A DNA stretch of 64,000 nucleotides from contig NZ_MBTF01000037.1 in NCBI RefSeq assembly GCF_002013915.1, positions 302,269 to 366,268 on the forward strand, read 5' to 3'. The notes under the pieces are model-generated. The model searched no databases. It was not told the DNA's origin and worked only from the letters and a program-made list of their open reading frames with translations. Made by a program: the position numbers and the translations under genes. Shown here piece after piece: positions 22,833 to 32,675 of the stretch (positions are counted from its first letter, which is position 1; each line of letters begins with the position of its first letter). Source of the DNA: Mucilaginibacter pedocola (GTDB taxonomy: Bacteria > Bacteroidota > Bacteroidia > Sphingobacteriales > Sphingobacteriaceae).

Positions 22833-25800
22833 ATGAAAAACTTTTACCCCAATTTCAAGAGGCTTGCTTTGCTTATGCTATGCTGCCTTGCCCCCCTGTT
22901 TTTGTTTGCCCAAACAAAAATTACGGGTACAGTTAACGACGAAAACAAACAGCCGCTACCCGGCGTAAGCGTAATGCTGCAGGGTACAACACAAGGTACC
23001 ACTACCGATGTGTATGGCCGTTTTATTATTAACGCAGCACCGGGCCAGGTGCTGGTGTTTAAATTTTTAGGTTTTGCCCAACAACAGGTAACTGTTGGCA
23101 ACAGCACCACCATGGTGGTTGACCTTAAAGGGGACAGCAAAGCGCTAAACGAGGTGGTTGTAACCGCACTGGGTGTAAAAAAAGAGACCCGCCGTGTAGG
23201 TTACGCCCTGCAAACCGTAAATGGCGACGACCTTACCATGGCACGCGACCCTAACCCTATCACCGGCTTAACAGGTAAGGTGGCAGGTTTATCAGTTGGC
23301 CCATCGGCAGAGCTTTTGGGAGCGCCAAGCGTTAGGCTGCGTGGTAACGCTATTTCGTTATACGTAGTAGATGGTGTGCCTATCAACACCGATACTTATA
23401 ACATCAGCCCTGATGATATTGAGACTTATACCGTACTAAAAGGCCCTGCTGCTGCTGCGCTTTACGGTAACCGTGCATCATACGGTGCTATTTTGATCAC
23501 TACTAAAAAAGGCAACAAAAACAAAAAAGGCCTTACTGTTGATGTAAACAGCAGTACTGTTATCAACAGTGGTTTCCTTGCTTTCCCACGCGTACAAAAA
23601 TCATACGGTGCGGGCGAGAACACTTTTTATGAATTTGTTGATGGTAAAGGTGGTGCACCGGGTGGTGTAGATGCCGACTACGACGTTTGGGGCCCGTACT
23701 TTAACGGCCAGCTGATAAAGCAGTACGATAGCCCTGTGATTGATGGCGTTCGCCAGGCTACGCCATATACTGCACGTGGTGCTAATAACTTGCAAAACTT
23801 TTTGCGCACCGGTTACCAAACCAATAACAACGTAGCCTTGAGCGCCAATGGCGACAGCTACAATGTCCGTTTATCGGTATCGCAACAGCACCAAAACAGC
23901 TACATCCCGTTCCAATACCTCGATATAGCCAATGCCAACATGTATGCATCGTTTAACCCTAACCCACGTTGGAAATTTGAGGGTAACGTAAACTTTAATC
24001 GCCAAACTACAGATAACTTCCCCGACGTATCATACGGCCCTAACAGCTTGATATACAATATTGCTGTTTGGACAGGTGCCGACTGGGATGTTAACGCGCC
24101 GGATATTAAAGCTATATGGCAGCCGGGTAAAGTAGGCATCCAATCGCAGTTTGCCGAGTATACCCGTTACCACAACCCATGGTTCATGACCAAGGAGTGG
24201 ACCCGCGGCCATTACAAAAACAACACAAACGGTTACATTTTAGCCAACTTCAAGATCAATAACAACCTGAACGCTACTTTGCGTTCGCAAATTGATACTT
24301 ATGGTTTGCTGCGTACCGAAAAAATGCCATTCTCGGCCCACCCTTACGGCCGCGAAGATAACCAGGGCGATTACCGCGAAGACCGCCGTAACCTGTGGGA
24401 CAACAACAACGAGTTGATGTTAAACTATGATTACACCATTAAAAAGTTCCTGAACCTTTCGGGTTTGGTGGGCGGTAACCTGCGTAACTTTACATACAAC
24501 TCTAACTGGGCATCTACAGATTACCTGAACGTACCTGGTGTTTATTCTTTCAGCAACTCTAAAAACGCTGTACAGGCCACCAGCTTTAGCTCGGATATGC
24601 GTGTACTGAGCGCTTACTACTCTTTGGATGCTTCGTTCGGTAAATATGCTACCATCAGCAGCACCGGCCGTATAGATAAATCGTCGGCCTTCCAAATGCC
24701 AACCACTTACTACTATCCAAGTGTATCGGTATCAACTGTGGTGTCTGACTATGTGAAACTGCCCGAGTTTATCACTTTCCTGAAAGGCCGTGCATCGTTC
24801 TCTAACATCCGTTCGGATGCTACTTCTACCACTATTGGCCCTGCGCCGTTCAGCTCTATCACAGCGTTTGATGGCAGCACCGGCCCATCGTTATTTAACA
24901 ATCCGTTAGGCTACGGCAGTACCTACAACTCGCCATACAACGGCCCCGATTACTCGCTGGTAAGTTCATTCAGCATCAGCAAGCCTTACAACAACCAGGC
25001 GGCAGGTTATGCTACCGATTACCTGTTCCAGAATAATATTAAAACTTCTACCCGTGTAAACTACGAGGAAGGTTTCGATATCAAATTCCTGAACAACCGT
25101 TTAAGCGTTTCGGGTACTGCGTTCCAATATATCGACGGCCCGCGTATTTTGCCTAACGCTATATCAACTGCTACCGGTTATACAATTGAATATGTTAACG
25201 CTTTAAAAACCCGGAAAACCGGTTACGAAGGCTCTGTTAGCGGTACACCTATCAGAGATATGGACGGTTTTAGCTGGAACGTATTAGGTAACATCTCAAC
25301 TTTTAAAGAGATCTACAAAGAACTGCCTCCGGGCCAGGATACCTATAACACCTTCTTTAAAGCCGGCGACCGTACCGATAAGCTTTACGGCTCTGCCTTT
25401 GTACGCAACCCACAAGGCCAAATTATTAACGATGCGGCCGGTAAACCGCTTATTAACCCTGTTGCACAGTTCCTGGGTAATATGAACAATAAATTCGCCT
25501 GGAGCATCTACAACAAATTCCAATATAAAAACCTGAGCATGAGCTTCCAGTTTGATGGCGCGGTTGGTGGTGTAATTGTTGATTATATGCATAACAAAAC
25601 CATGCGTGGTGGCGCTAATGCAGAAACTGCTGAAGGTGCATTGGGCGCGGCCCGCTACAGCGATTGGCAAAACTTTGGTAAGGCCGGCTACAACGGTGCT
25701 TACGTAGGCGAAGGTGTTGTAATTGCCAATGGCCAATCTATCAACTACGACTCTAAAACCGGTGCGGTACTTAACTACAGCGCGCTTACTTATGCGCCAA

Positions 25801-26111
25801 ACACCCAAACCGCTTTTGTGCAGGATTATGTAAGTAAATACTATAATGCTGATGAGGCCAACCTGATGAGCAAAACTTACACCAAGCTGCGCGAGGTAAC
25901 CTTTGGTTTCAACTTCCCGTCAAACATGCTTAAAAACACGTTTATTCAAAAAGCTTCGGTATCGCTTTACGGCCGTAACCTGCTGTACTTCTACAAAGAT
26001 AAACGCTTTAAGGATGTTGACCTTGACCAGTACAACTATGCTACCAGTCTTACCGGGCTGCAATCGCCAACTGTGCGCAGCTATGGCTTAAACGTAAACC
26101 TATCATTTTAA
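22833..26111 (+). CDS. susC: SusC/RagA-family TonB-dependent outer-membrane transporter
   Basis: A 1092-residue protein. It has a signal peptide ending near LFLFAQT, then a carboxypeptidase-regulatory-like domain at residues 30-105 (ITGTVNDENKQPLPGVSVML). A plug follows with SusC signatures VVVTALGVKKETRRVGYAL and SLYVVDGVPINTD. The rest is a beta-barrel ending in SYGLNVNLSF with a terminal Phe. It forms the import pore with the SusD lipoprotein encoded 19 bp downstream. The context of phosphonate and phosphodiester enzymes, and the shared operator, suggest the cargo is a phosphonate- or phosphodiester-bearing molecule rather than a plain glycan. Confidence 0.92.
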   Translation: MKNFYPNFKRLALLMLCCLAPLFLFAQTKITGTVNDENKQPLPGVSVMLQGTTQGTTTDVYGRFIINAAPGQVLVFKFLGFAQQQVTVGNSTTMVVDLKGDSKALNEVVVTALGVKKETRRVGYALQTVNGDDLTMARDPNPITGLTGKVAGLSVGPSAELLGAPSVRLRGNAISLYVVDGVPINTDTYNISPDDIETYTVLKGPAAAALYGNRASYGAILITTKKGNKNKKGLTVDVNSSTVINSGFLAFPRVQKSYGAGENTFYEFVDGKGGAPGGVDADYDVWGPYFNGQLIKQYDSPVIDGVRQATPYTARGANNLQNFLRTGYQTNNNVALSANGDSYNVRLSVSQQHQNSYIPFQYLDIANANMYASFNPNPRWKFEGNVNFNRQTTDNFPDVSYGPNSLIYNIAVWTGADWDVNAPDIKAIWQPGKVGIQSQFAEYTRYHNPWFMTKEWTRGHYKNNTNGYILANFKINNNLNATLRSQIDTYGLLRTEKMPFSAHPYGREDNQGDYREDRRNLWDNNNELMLNYDYTIKKFLNLSGLVGGNLRNFTYNSNWASTDYLNVPGVYSFSNSKNAVQATSFSSDMRVLSAYYSLDASFGKYATISSTGRIDKSSAFQMPTTYYYPSVSVSTVVSDYVKLPEFITFLKGRASFSNIRSDATSTTIGPAPFSSITAFDGSTGPSLFNNPLGYGSTYNSPYNGPDYSLVSSFSISKPYNNQAAGYATDYLFQNNIKTSTRVNYEEGFDIKFLNNRLSVSGTAFQYIDGPRILPNAISTATGYTIEYVNALKTRKTGYEGSVSGTPIRDMDGFSWNVLGNISTFKEIYKELPPGQDTYNTFFKAGDRTDKLYGSAFVRNPQGQIINDAAGKPLINPVAQFLGNMNNKFAWSIYNKFQYKNLSMSFQFDGAVGGVIVDYMHNKTMRGGANAETAEGALGAARYSDWQNFGKAGYNGAYVGEGVVIANGQSINYDSKTGAVLNYSALTYAPNTQTAFVQDYVSKYYNADEANLMSKTYTKLREVTFGFNFPSNMLKNTFIQKASVSLYGRNLLYFYKDKRFKDVDLDQYNYATSLTGLQSPTVRSYGLNVNLSF

Positions 26112-26130
26112 TTAAAGCGACAGAACAATC

Positions 26131-27729
26131 ATGAAAAAGATATTTAAATTAGGCATACTGCCGCTGGCGCTTACGCTGTCGGTTATAGGATGTAAAAAAA
26201 GCTTTGATGAACTTACCATCAACCATAACGTTCCTACGGCCGTTCCTGCAGCGTTGCTGTTCAACGGTGTGTTAAACGATATTAGCGAAATGCCCGATGG
26301 CTCGAAAGAAACCTACGCGCAGTACTATCTTAATAACTACGACTATTATGGTAACAACCGTTACGACTTTGGTGGCGGGGATGATTACTACACCACGCTT
26401 AAAAACGTGGTAGAGATGGAGAAAGCTGCAGCTGCAAGCGGTGGCCAGGCCATTAACCCATATGAGGCATTGGGTAAATTTTTCAGGGCTTACCTGTTCG
26501 GGAAAATGAGTTTGGAAATGGGCGATATCCCGATGACCGAGGCCCTGAATGGTTTGAACGGGCTGCAGCCAAAATACGATACCCAAAAAGCGGTAATGCT
26601 GCAATGCCTTACCTGGTTAGATAGCGCTAACGACGACCTTGCGCAGCTGATAGCTAAGCCGAATGATTTTGGAACCGGCGAAGGTACGGTATTAAAAAAC
26701 GACATTTACTTGGATAACGACATTGCTAAATGGCAAAAAGTGGTCAATGCTTTCCAGGTGCGTTTATTATTACAGCTAAGCAGAAAAACTGCTGATGCCG
26801 ATTTGAAGCCGGCTGCCCGTTTTGCTGCAATATTGGCTAACCCGGCCAAATACCCAATGATGGCCGGCAACGATGGTAATATGCAATTTACGTTTGTAAC
26901 GCCAACCAACTATTACCCAATGACTCCGAGTAACTTTGGGCAATCAGGGTCGAGAAAAAACATGTCGGCAACTTATGTTGGTTTACTTACAGGTCTTCAA
27001 GACCCTCGCGTTTTTGTTACCGCAGAACCAGCCCGCGACCTGGTTGACAATGGCGGCCAAAGTGCAGCTGCTTTCAACTCTTTTGTTGGTGCCGATGCAG
27101 GCTTAGACCTGGGGGTGATGTATAACAATGCAGGCTTGCAAAAATACTCTTTCATCAACCGTAAGCGCTATTACTCAACTTTCGTAGGCGAACCGTCGGT
27201 ACAGATTGGCTATCCCGAACTGATGTTTAATATTGCAGAAGGTATTAACCGTGGCTGGGCTACCGGCGATGCTGAAACCTACTACCAAAACGGTATTAAA
27301 GCTTCTATGGCTTCATATGGTATTCCTGAAACAGGTGGTTTTACTGCCTACTTCTACCGCCCGGGTTCGGATGATGTGAAAGCCGATAAAAACTACGATA
27401 AGTTTAACATCACTTTCAACTTTAACACCTGGTACAACCAGGCAACGGTAAAATACACCGCTGATGCTGATGGTTTGAAGAAGATATTGCAGCAACGCTA
27501 TATCGCTCTGTTCCGTCACTCGGGCTTAGAGTCGTACTTTGACTATCGCCGCACAGGTGTACCTACTTTCACCATTGGTTCGGGTACGGGTAATGGTGGC
27601 CGTATAGCACAACGTTTCCAATACCCATCTGCAGAGCGTAATGCCAATGCTACCAATTACCAGGCTGCGCTTGATGCACAGTATGGCGGTAACGACGACA
27701 TTAACGGCGTAATGTGGATACTTAAATAA
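26131..27729 (+). CDS. susD: SusD/RagB-family surface lipoprotein
   Basis: A 532-residue lipoprotein; the signal ends in the lipobox LSVIGCKKSF with Cys near residue 22. The body is of the SusD-like type 2 pattern: NPYEALGKFFRAYLFGKMSL, then MGDIPMTEALNG and TYYQNGIKASMASYGIPE near residue 390. It acts as the lid that captures ligand for SusC. No glycoside hydrolase is encoded nearby, which is unusual for a polysaccharide locus. Confidence 0.9.
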   Translation: MKKIFKLGILPLALTLSVIGCKKSFDELTINHNVPTAVPAALLFNGVLNDISEMPDGSKETYAQYYLNNYDYYGNNRYDFGGGDDYYTTLKNVVEMEKAAAASGGQAINPYEALGKFFRAYLFGKMSLEMGDIPMTEALNGLNGLQPKYDTQKAVMLQCLTWLDSANDDLAQLIAKPNDFGTGEGTVLKNDIYLDNDIAKWQKVVNAFQVRLLLQLSRKTADADLKPAARFAAILANPAKYPMMAGNDGNMQFTFVTPTNYYPMTPSNFGQSGSRKNMSATYVGLLTGLQDPRVFVTAEPARDLVDNGGQSAAAFNSFVGADAGLDLGVMYNNAGLQKYSFINRKRYYSTFVGEPSVQIGYPELMFNIAEGINRGWATGDAETYYQNGIKASMASYGIPETGGFTAYFYRPGSDDVKADKNYDKFNITFNFNTWYNQATVKYTADADGLKKILQQRYIALFRHSGLESYFDYRRTGVPTFTIGSGTGNGGRIAQRFQYPSAERNANATNYQAALDAQYGGNDDINGVMWILK

Positions 27730-27796
27730 ACAAACAAAACCAAACGCAGGCGGGCAGTTAGTAATAACTGCCCTGCTTGTTTTAAACCAAAACGCT

Positions 27797-28879
27797 ATGA
27801 AAAAATTACTGTTTATTATGCTGGCTGCCACATTGGCCATGCCGGCAATGGCGCAGCGCAAAACCAAAAACCTTATTGTGGTTACGCTTGATGGCATGCG
27901 CTGGGAGGAAGTTTACCGCGGTGCCGATTCGGCACTCATCAACTCTAAATTTACCGATGATAAAGATGGAGTGAAGAAAAGGTTTTGGGCAGCTACCGCG
28001 GAGGAGCGCCGTGCTATATTGTTCCCCTTTTTATGGAACACAGTGGCCAAACAAGGCCAGCTTTATGGCGACCGTGATAATGGCAGCATGGACGAGATAG
28101 CCAACCCCTACAAATTCTCATACCCTGGCTATAACGAGATTTGGACAGGCTTCCCCGATAAACGCATGAATACGAACGACCCTATAGTAAACCCTAACAT
28201 GAACGTGTTAGAGTACATCAACAAACAGAAGGGCTTCGCGGGTAAGGTGATCGCATTTTCATCGTGGGAACGCTTCCCGCAGATACTCAACGTATGGCGT
28301 TCGGGCCTGCCGGTTTATTCGGGTTATGCTAACTTGAAAAACGCCGATGCCAATGCACGTTTAAAGTACCTGAACGAATTGCAGCAAAACGTTCCGCATT
28401 ACGTAAACGATAGCACCCGCTCGGATTTTGTTACTTATGAGTACAGCAAAGAGTATATTAAGCAATACAAACCACGCGTATTATACATGGCCTTTGATGA
28501 AACCGATGATATGGCGCATGGAGGCAAATACAAACAATACCTGGAGTTTGCCCAACAGGAAGACGGTTTTATAAAAAGCCTTTGGGAAATGATACAGGCA
28601 GACCCATTCTACAAAAACAATACCACCCTGCTGATCACCTGCGACCACGGCCGCGGCTACACCCCGATAGAAAAATGGCGCGACCATGGCTCGGACGTAG
28701 TGGGTGCCGAGCAAACTTGGTTCGCTGTAATTGGCCCCGATACTCCGCCAATGGGCGAAGTAAAAGGCACCACCTACCACAAACAGCTTGCCCAAACCAT
28801 GGCCCAACTGCTTGGCTTCGATTTTAAAGCTAATGCCGGGCACGAAGTAGGAGAGGCCGTGAAGACGGTGATAAAGTAA
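27797..28879 (+). CDS. secreted alkaline-phosphatase-superfamily enzyme
   Basis: A 360-residue protein with signal peptide MKKLLFIMLAATLAMPAMAQ. It has the superfamily metal motifs VVTLDGMRWEEVYRG, a Ser-type nucleophile region FSYPGYNEIWTGFPD, MAFDETDDMAHGG and LLITCDHGRGYTP plus RDHGSDV. The Ser at the nucleophile position differs from the Thr of the paralogue at 15574. It lies 67 bp after susD on the same strand and is probably the enzyme that attacks the SusCD cargo. It may release phosphate or cleave a phosphodiester or phosphonate ester. The exact substrate is not evident. Confidence 0.85.
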   Translation: MKKLLFIMLAATLAMPAMAQRKTKNLIVVTLDGMRWEEVYRGADSALINSKFTDDKDGVKKRFWAATAEERRAILFPFLWNTVAKQGQLYGDRDNGSMDEIANPYKFSYPGYNEIWTGFPDKRMNTNDPIVNPNMNVLEYINKQKGFAGKVIAFSSWERFPQILNVWRSGLPVYSGYANLKNADANARLKYLNELQQNVPHYVNDSTRSDFVTYEYSKEYIKQYKPRVLYMAFDETDDMAHGGKYKQYLEFAQQEDGFIKSLWEMIQADPFYKNNTTLLITCDHGRGYTPIEKWRDHGSDVVGAEQTWFAVIGPDTPPMGEVKGTTYHKQLAQTMAQLLGFDFKANAGHEVGEAVKTVIK

Positions 28880-28890
28880 ACCTTAATTTT

Positions 28891-28987
28891 CTGAACTCGA
28901 ATTTTAAAGGAATTTTTGGAATGGGGCAGAATTTGATGTCTTACTTATCCTGTTAATTCAATAAATTCTTCTAAAATTCGAGTTCAG
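28891..28987. repeat. 97-bp foldback element
   Basis: CTGAACTCGAATTTTA at 28891-28906 is exactly complementary to 28972-28987, with further imperfect pairing inside. It resembles the foldback at 40268-40373. It is non-coding and fills the gap between two genes. Confidence 0.65.
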
Positions 28988-28999
28988 ATATTTTTATCT

Positions 29000-29806
29000 A
29001 TGCGCCACACACTCCTCCTCCTGATTTTATTCTTTTCGGGGTTAGATGTCGAAGTACTCAACCCACCCCCAAAGTCAAAGCACACCTTCATCGTCATCGC
29101 CCATCGCGGCGACCACGTGATATATCCCGAAAACTCTTTGGAAGCTTATCGCGAAGCCATCAAAAACGAAGCGGATTATATAGAGATAGACCTGCGTACT
29201 ACTAAAGATAGCCAACTGGTAAGCATGCATGATAGTAAGGTTGACCGTATGGCCAATGCCAAAGGTGCATTAAGCAGTTTTACCCTTGCCGAATTGAAAC
29301 AGCTTAAGCTTAAGGCGAAGGATAGCACCCGCACTTACCGCATCCCCACCTTTGCGGAGATACTGAAGCTGGCGAAAGGGAAAATAAACATCTACCTCGA
29401 TTTTAAGGACGCCGACCCTGCCGCGGCTTACAAAATGATATGCCAATACCATATGGAAAAGCAGGTGCTGGTATACATTAATAGCGAAGCGCAATTAACG
29501 GGCTGGCGCAAGGCAGGGCCCGAAATGCCCTTGATGCTCAGCCTGCCTGATAGTGTGAAAACTGTTGCCGGTATGCAGCAGTTTACCCAAAAGTATCATC
29601 CCGATTTGTTGGATGGAGATTACAGCCAATATACCCGGAACATGCTTCTGCACGCGGCATTAACAGGTTACCCCGTTTGGCCGGATATACAAAGTGCTAC
29701 AGAAGATGCTAATTGGGATAAAGCGATTGACAAAGGCTTAAAAGGCCTGCAAACCGACCATCCTGCGATGCTGGTGAAGTATTTGAAGGGTAAGGGGCTG
29801 AGATAG
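29000..29806 (+). CDS. secreted glycerophosphodiester phosphodiesterase
   Basis: A 268-residue GDPD protein with a hydrophobic leader (MRHTLLLLILFFSGLDVEVL). The catalytic region is VIAHRGDHVIYPENS near residue 32-46, followed by YIEIDLRTTKDSQLVSMHDS. It is a second, shorter GDPD beside the one at 14047. With the AP-superfamily enzymes it makes a set for stripping phosphate from organic esters outside the cell. Its stop is followed by a hairpin at 29816 that can act as terminator. Confidence 0.88.
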   Translation: MRHTLLLLILFFSGLDVEVLNPPPKSKHTFIVIAHRGDHVIYPENSLEAYREAIKNEADYIEIDLRTTKDSQLVSMHDSKVDRMANAKGALSSFTLAELKQLKLKAKDSTRTYRIPTFAEILKLAKGKINIYLDFKDADPAAAYKMICQYHMEKQVLVYINSEAQLTGWRKAGPEMPLMLSLPDSVKTVAGMQQFTQKYHPDLLDGDYSQYTRNMLLHAALTGYPVWPDIQSATEDANWDKAIDKGLKGLQTDHPAMLVKYLKGKGLR

Positions 29807-29815
29807 CATTTGTAC

Positions 29816-29848
29816 AGATTTGACAACTTTTTAAAAGTTGTCAAATCT
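29816..29848. repeat. hairpin repeat AGATTTGACAACTTT, copy 2
   Basis: Same 33-bp hairpin as at 18404-18436, here between convergent genes, 9 bp after the GDPD stop. It may have been adopted as a terminator. Confidence 0.7.
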
Positions 29849-29880
29849 ATTTGGGCGACATTATTACAGGGGAATGAAAA

Positions 29881-30762
29881 TCAACCCCGGTTAACCGATC
29901 TAAACTTCGCCAAATAATCGTAACTCTGCTTAAGCGCATCGAAGACATCGATGATCGACTTATCCAATTCCAGCACCATATATTCAACATTTGCGGAAGA
30001 AGCGTTTATAATAGCGGGTATATTCTGTGTTCCCTGTCCGAGGGGAGTCATCGGGTCGGGGCTATCGCTGAGCAGCTTATCGTTAAATTCTGCGGGGCCA
30101 TCTTTCAGGTGTATAAAGCGTATCCTATTTTTTAGTTTTTGGAGGATAGTGGCGGGGTTTTGCCCCGCAACTTTTACCCAGTATACATCCGTTTCAAAGA
30201 AGATGTCTGCATCCAGTTCTTCATGCAGTATTTCGTAAACTAATTTGCCGCCAACATGGTTGCGGTATTCCCACCAATGGTTATGGAGCCCAAAACGTAG
30301 TCCGTTATCTTTAGCCAGTTTGTTTGCCTTGTTGTAAATGCTGATCAGTTCGCGTGTGCCTTCTAAAGTACTGTGACGTTTATCTTCGGGCCAGCCGTGC
30401 CAGATAATTGTTTTACAATTGTAGCCATTGGCCAGCGCGGCCAGTTTTGCAATGTTATCTTTTGTGGGAATATCGGTGTGGCAAGATGATATCTTTAGTC
30501 CAAGGCTTTTTAATACGGCTGCCGCATGTTCATCGGTTATCTCTTTTGGCCAAAAGGCGGTTTCCACGTTTTTGAAGCCGATGGAGGCGAGCTGTTTTAA
30601 GCTTCCTTCAAAATCGTTGTTTATCGCATCGCGAATGGTGTATAGCTGCACCGACAATTGGTGCTGAACAGTTTTTGCATGCAGATCCATATAGCCGGGT
30701 AAAGTTGCAGCCATAAGCCCTACACCCGCCGTGCGGATGAAATCTCTCCTGTTGGTAGCCAT
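29881..30762 (-). CDS. exported sugar phosphate isomerase/epimerase-like protein
   Basis: A 293-residue TIM-barrel protein with a twin-arginine leader (ATNRRDFIRTAGVGLMAATL). The xylose-isomerase-like barrel includes LSVQLYTIRDAINNDFEGSL near residue 37, GLHNHWWEYR, FFETDVYWVKVAG and RIRFIHLKDG, which supply the metal-binding Glu, His and Asp. Proteins of this type are abundant in Bacteroidota with mostly unknown substrates. It converges on the GDPD gene and may not belong with it. Confidence 0.8.
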   Translation of the reverse strand: MATNRRDFIRTAGVGLMAATLPGYMDLHAKTVQHQLSVQLYTIRDAINNDFEGSLKQLASIGFKNVETAFWPKEITDEHAAAVLKSLGLKISSCHTDIPTKDNIAKLAALANGYNCKTIIWHGWPEDKRHSTLEGTRELISIYNKANKLAKDNGLRFGLHNHWWEYRNHVGGKLVYEILHEELDADIFFETDVYWVKVAGQNPATILQKLKNRIRFIHLKDGPAEFNDKLLSDSPDPMTPLGQGTQNIPAIINASSANVEYMVLELDKSIIDVFDALKQSYDYLAKFRSVNRG

Positions 30763-30900
30763 GAAATTGGTTTTAAATTGGTGGAAGGAAGGTAGGGAAT
30801 TTAATCCTAAAAGCTAAAGGTCAAATCCTAAAAGCTAAACTCTAAATTCTAAAGAAGATGTTCCAAATCCGAAATTGAAAATATGATATCCGAACCCTCT

Positions 30901-31524
30901 TTAGTTTTTCGCCTTTGCCAAGCCATCTAAGCAAGACACATCATCGGGTTTGATGATAAGCGCTTGCTCAAAGTAGTTGCGTGCCTGGGGCTTGTTGCCC
31001 AGCATCAAAAATGTCCAGGCCAGCATTTGGTTGCCGTCGTAATCGAAAGGGTATAAGCTTACTACCTTCAGGAAATATTTGCTGGCTGCATCGTACTGCT
31101 TGCGGTTGTAATAGATAACGCCGGTCCAGTAGTTGGCTTGGGTGTTTTGCGGGTCGGTTTTTAGGATGGCAGCGTATTGGGCCATCACCTTATCCCAACT
31201 GGCCAGCAGCGATAGGGGTTTTACGTAACCAAACTTAGCCTCGATAGAATTAGGTTTTATGCGCACGGCTTTGGCATAATAACCCTCGGATGCGGTATAG
31301 TTTTTACTGAGGAAGTACAGCCAGCCCAGGCGCAGGTTGGCGTCGTAATCGCCATCGCTGTAAAAGGGCTTTATGTAGTTTATAGACTCGGCGTAGTTCT
31401 TTTTCGCCTCTTCGGCATAGCTGTTTTTATAGGCGCGCTGTAAGGCCGCTTCAGACTGCGCGCGGGCATGCAGGGCAAATGCCAAACATGCAACAACCAT
31501 AAATACCTTCTTTAAAACTTCCAT
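30901..31524 (-). CDS. periplasmic TPR protein, last gene of operon
   Basis: A 207-residue protein with a signal peptide (VVACLAFALHARAQS). The rest is tetratricopeptide repeats, for instance GWLYFLSKNYTASEGYYAKA and GVIYYNRKQYDAASKYFLKV. Its start overlaps the end of the YaiO-like barrel gene by 13 bp, so it is made with it. It likely docks onto the barrel or peptidase in the periplasm. Confidence 0.75.
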   Translation of the reverse strand: MEVLKKVFMVVACLAFALHARAQSEAALQRAYKNSYAEEAKKNYAESINYIKPFYSDGDYDANLRLGWLYFLSKNYTASEGYYAKAVRIKPNSIEAKFGYVKPLSLLASWDKVMAQYAAILKTDPQNTQANYWTGVIYYNRKQYDAASKYFLKVVSLYPFDYDGNQMLAWTFLMLGNKPQARNYFEQALIIKPDDVSCLDGLAKAKN

Positions 31525-32675
31525 GTAAGTCCCCCGGTTACCGAATGTTGGTTATAACTTGCTATGTGGTAAAAATCGTCTCTTTGCTCAAACGTATAGT
31601 TTACATATAAAATTACGTGTTCACCAAGCCGGTAATATCCCGTTCCGCCGGCCTTAAAAGTAGCAATATCTATAGCATTATACACGTATAAACCATCTGC
31701 ATCTAAATAATTGTTAAGCTCGCCAATGGTGCTGTTGGCCTCAATCCAAAAATTATGGATTAGTTTGGCTCCAATTGTTTGGCTGTAAACCAGCTTGGTA
31801 CCTCCCTGGTGCAGCAGGCTTGCCTTTGATATGATATAGAAATTGAGGTTGCCTGTGGGATAAGCACTCCATTGGAGGTTGTACTGCTGAAATGTGGTAT
31901 CACTTATGTTGCCGAAGTGTGCATCAGCCTGCAGCACGCTGTTACCATCGGTATATTTAACGCCGGCCAGGCCAATATGGTTGCTATAAGTACCTACGCT
32001 GTATTGCGTGTTGAGGTAATGGTAGCCACCAAATACCGACAAATTATTAGCTACCGCATAGTTGAGTTTGCCATAGTATTCAAATTGTTTTATCGGGTGG
32101 TTTCGCTGTATACCCAAAAAACGGTGGTAAACATTTTGTCCGAACCAAGCTACCGATTCATCTAACACCAGCCGGTTGCCTAAAGTGTTTGATATACCGA
32201 AGCGGGTATAATTACCATTGCCGCGGCGCGGGTTTTTAGAGTATTTGATACTGTGCTCGGTAGAGGCACTGATGAAACGGTAAGCTGATGGCTTGGCGGC
32301 GTAGGTGCTATCGTCTACTTTGCCCAAATGGTAACCGGCGGCATCGTAACGGTTAAGGTACAGGTTGCACAGGTAGGCATAATAGTTGGCCGTTTGGTTG
32401 TGCGAATCGTGTTTCAATACCTCGCGGTACTCATCTAAGGCGGCGGTATAATTGCCCCTGATGAATTGTGCATAACCCATACGCAGGCGTAAAAGCGGAA
32501 AATCCACACCGCTTTGCACGGCACGCTCGCCATAGTTGATAAGCTGCTGCCAATTGCCCGATAGGTATAGCGCGTAGCTGGTGCTATCGGTTTGTTGGTA
32601 GCTATCCTGCTGCGCGCGTGCTACACAGGCGCTAAGCACAATTGTAAAGAGTAATATATATTTTAAGCCTCCCAT
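31512..32675 (-). CDS. YaiO-like outer-membrane beta-barrel with N-terminal TPRs
   Basis: A 387-residue protein. It has a signal peptide to about VARAQQ, then two or three TPR units (residues 30-120), then an outer-membrane barrel with alternating aromatic strands, e.g. LSVFGGYHYLNTQYSVGTYS. It ends in VTGGLTWKF with the terminal Phe needed for barrel insertion. This fits the YaiO family, in which TPR and barrel parts occur together. Its start overlaps the peptidase gene by 13 bp, showing tight coupling. Confidence 0.75.
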   Translation of the reverse strand: MGGLKYILLFTIVLSACVARAQQDSYQQTDSTSYALYLSGNWQQLINYGERAVQSGVDFPLLRLRMGYAQFIRGNYTAALDEYREVLKHDSHNQTANYYAYLCNLYLNRYDAAGYHLGKVDDSTYAAKPSAYRFISASTEHSIKYSKNPRRGNGNYTRFGISNTLGNRLVLDESVAWFGQNVYHRFLGIQRNHPIKQFEYYGKLNYAVANNLSVFGGYHYLNTQYSVGTYSNHIGLAGVKYTDGNSVLQADAHFGNISDTTFQQYNLQWSAYPTGNLNFYIISKASLLHQGGTKLVYSQTIGAKLIHNFWIEANSTIGELNNYLDADGLYVYNAIDIATFKAGGTGYYRLGEHVILYVNYTFEQRDDFYHIASYNQHSVTGGLTWKF

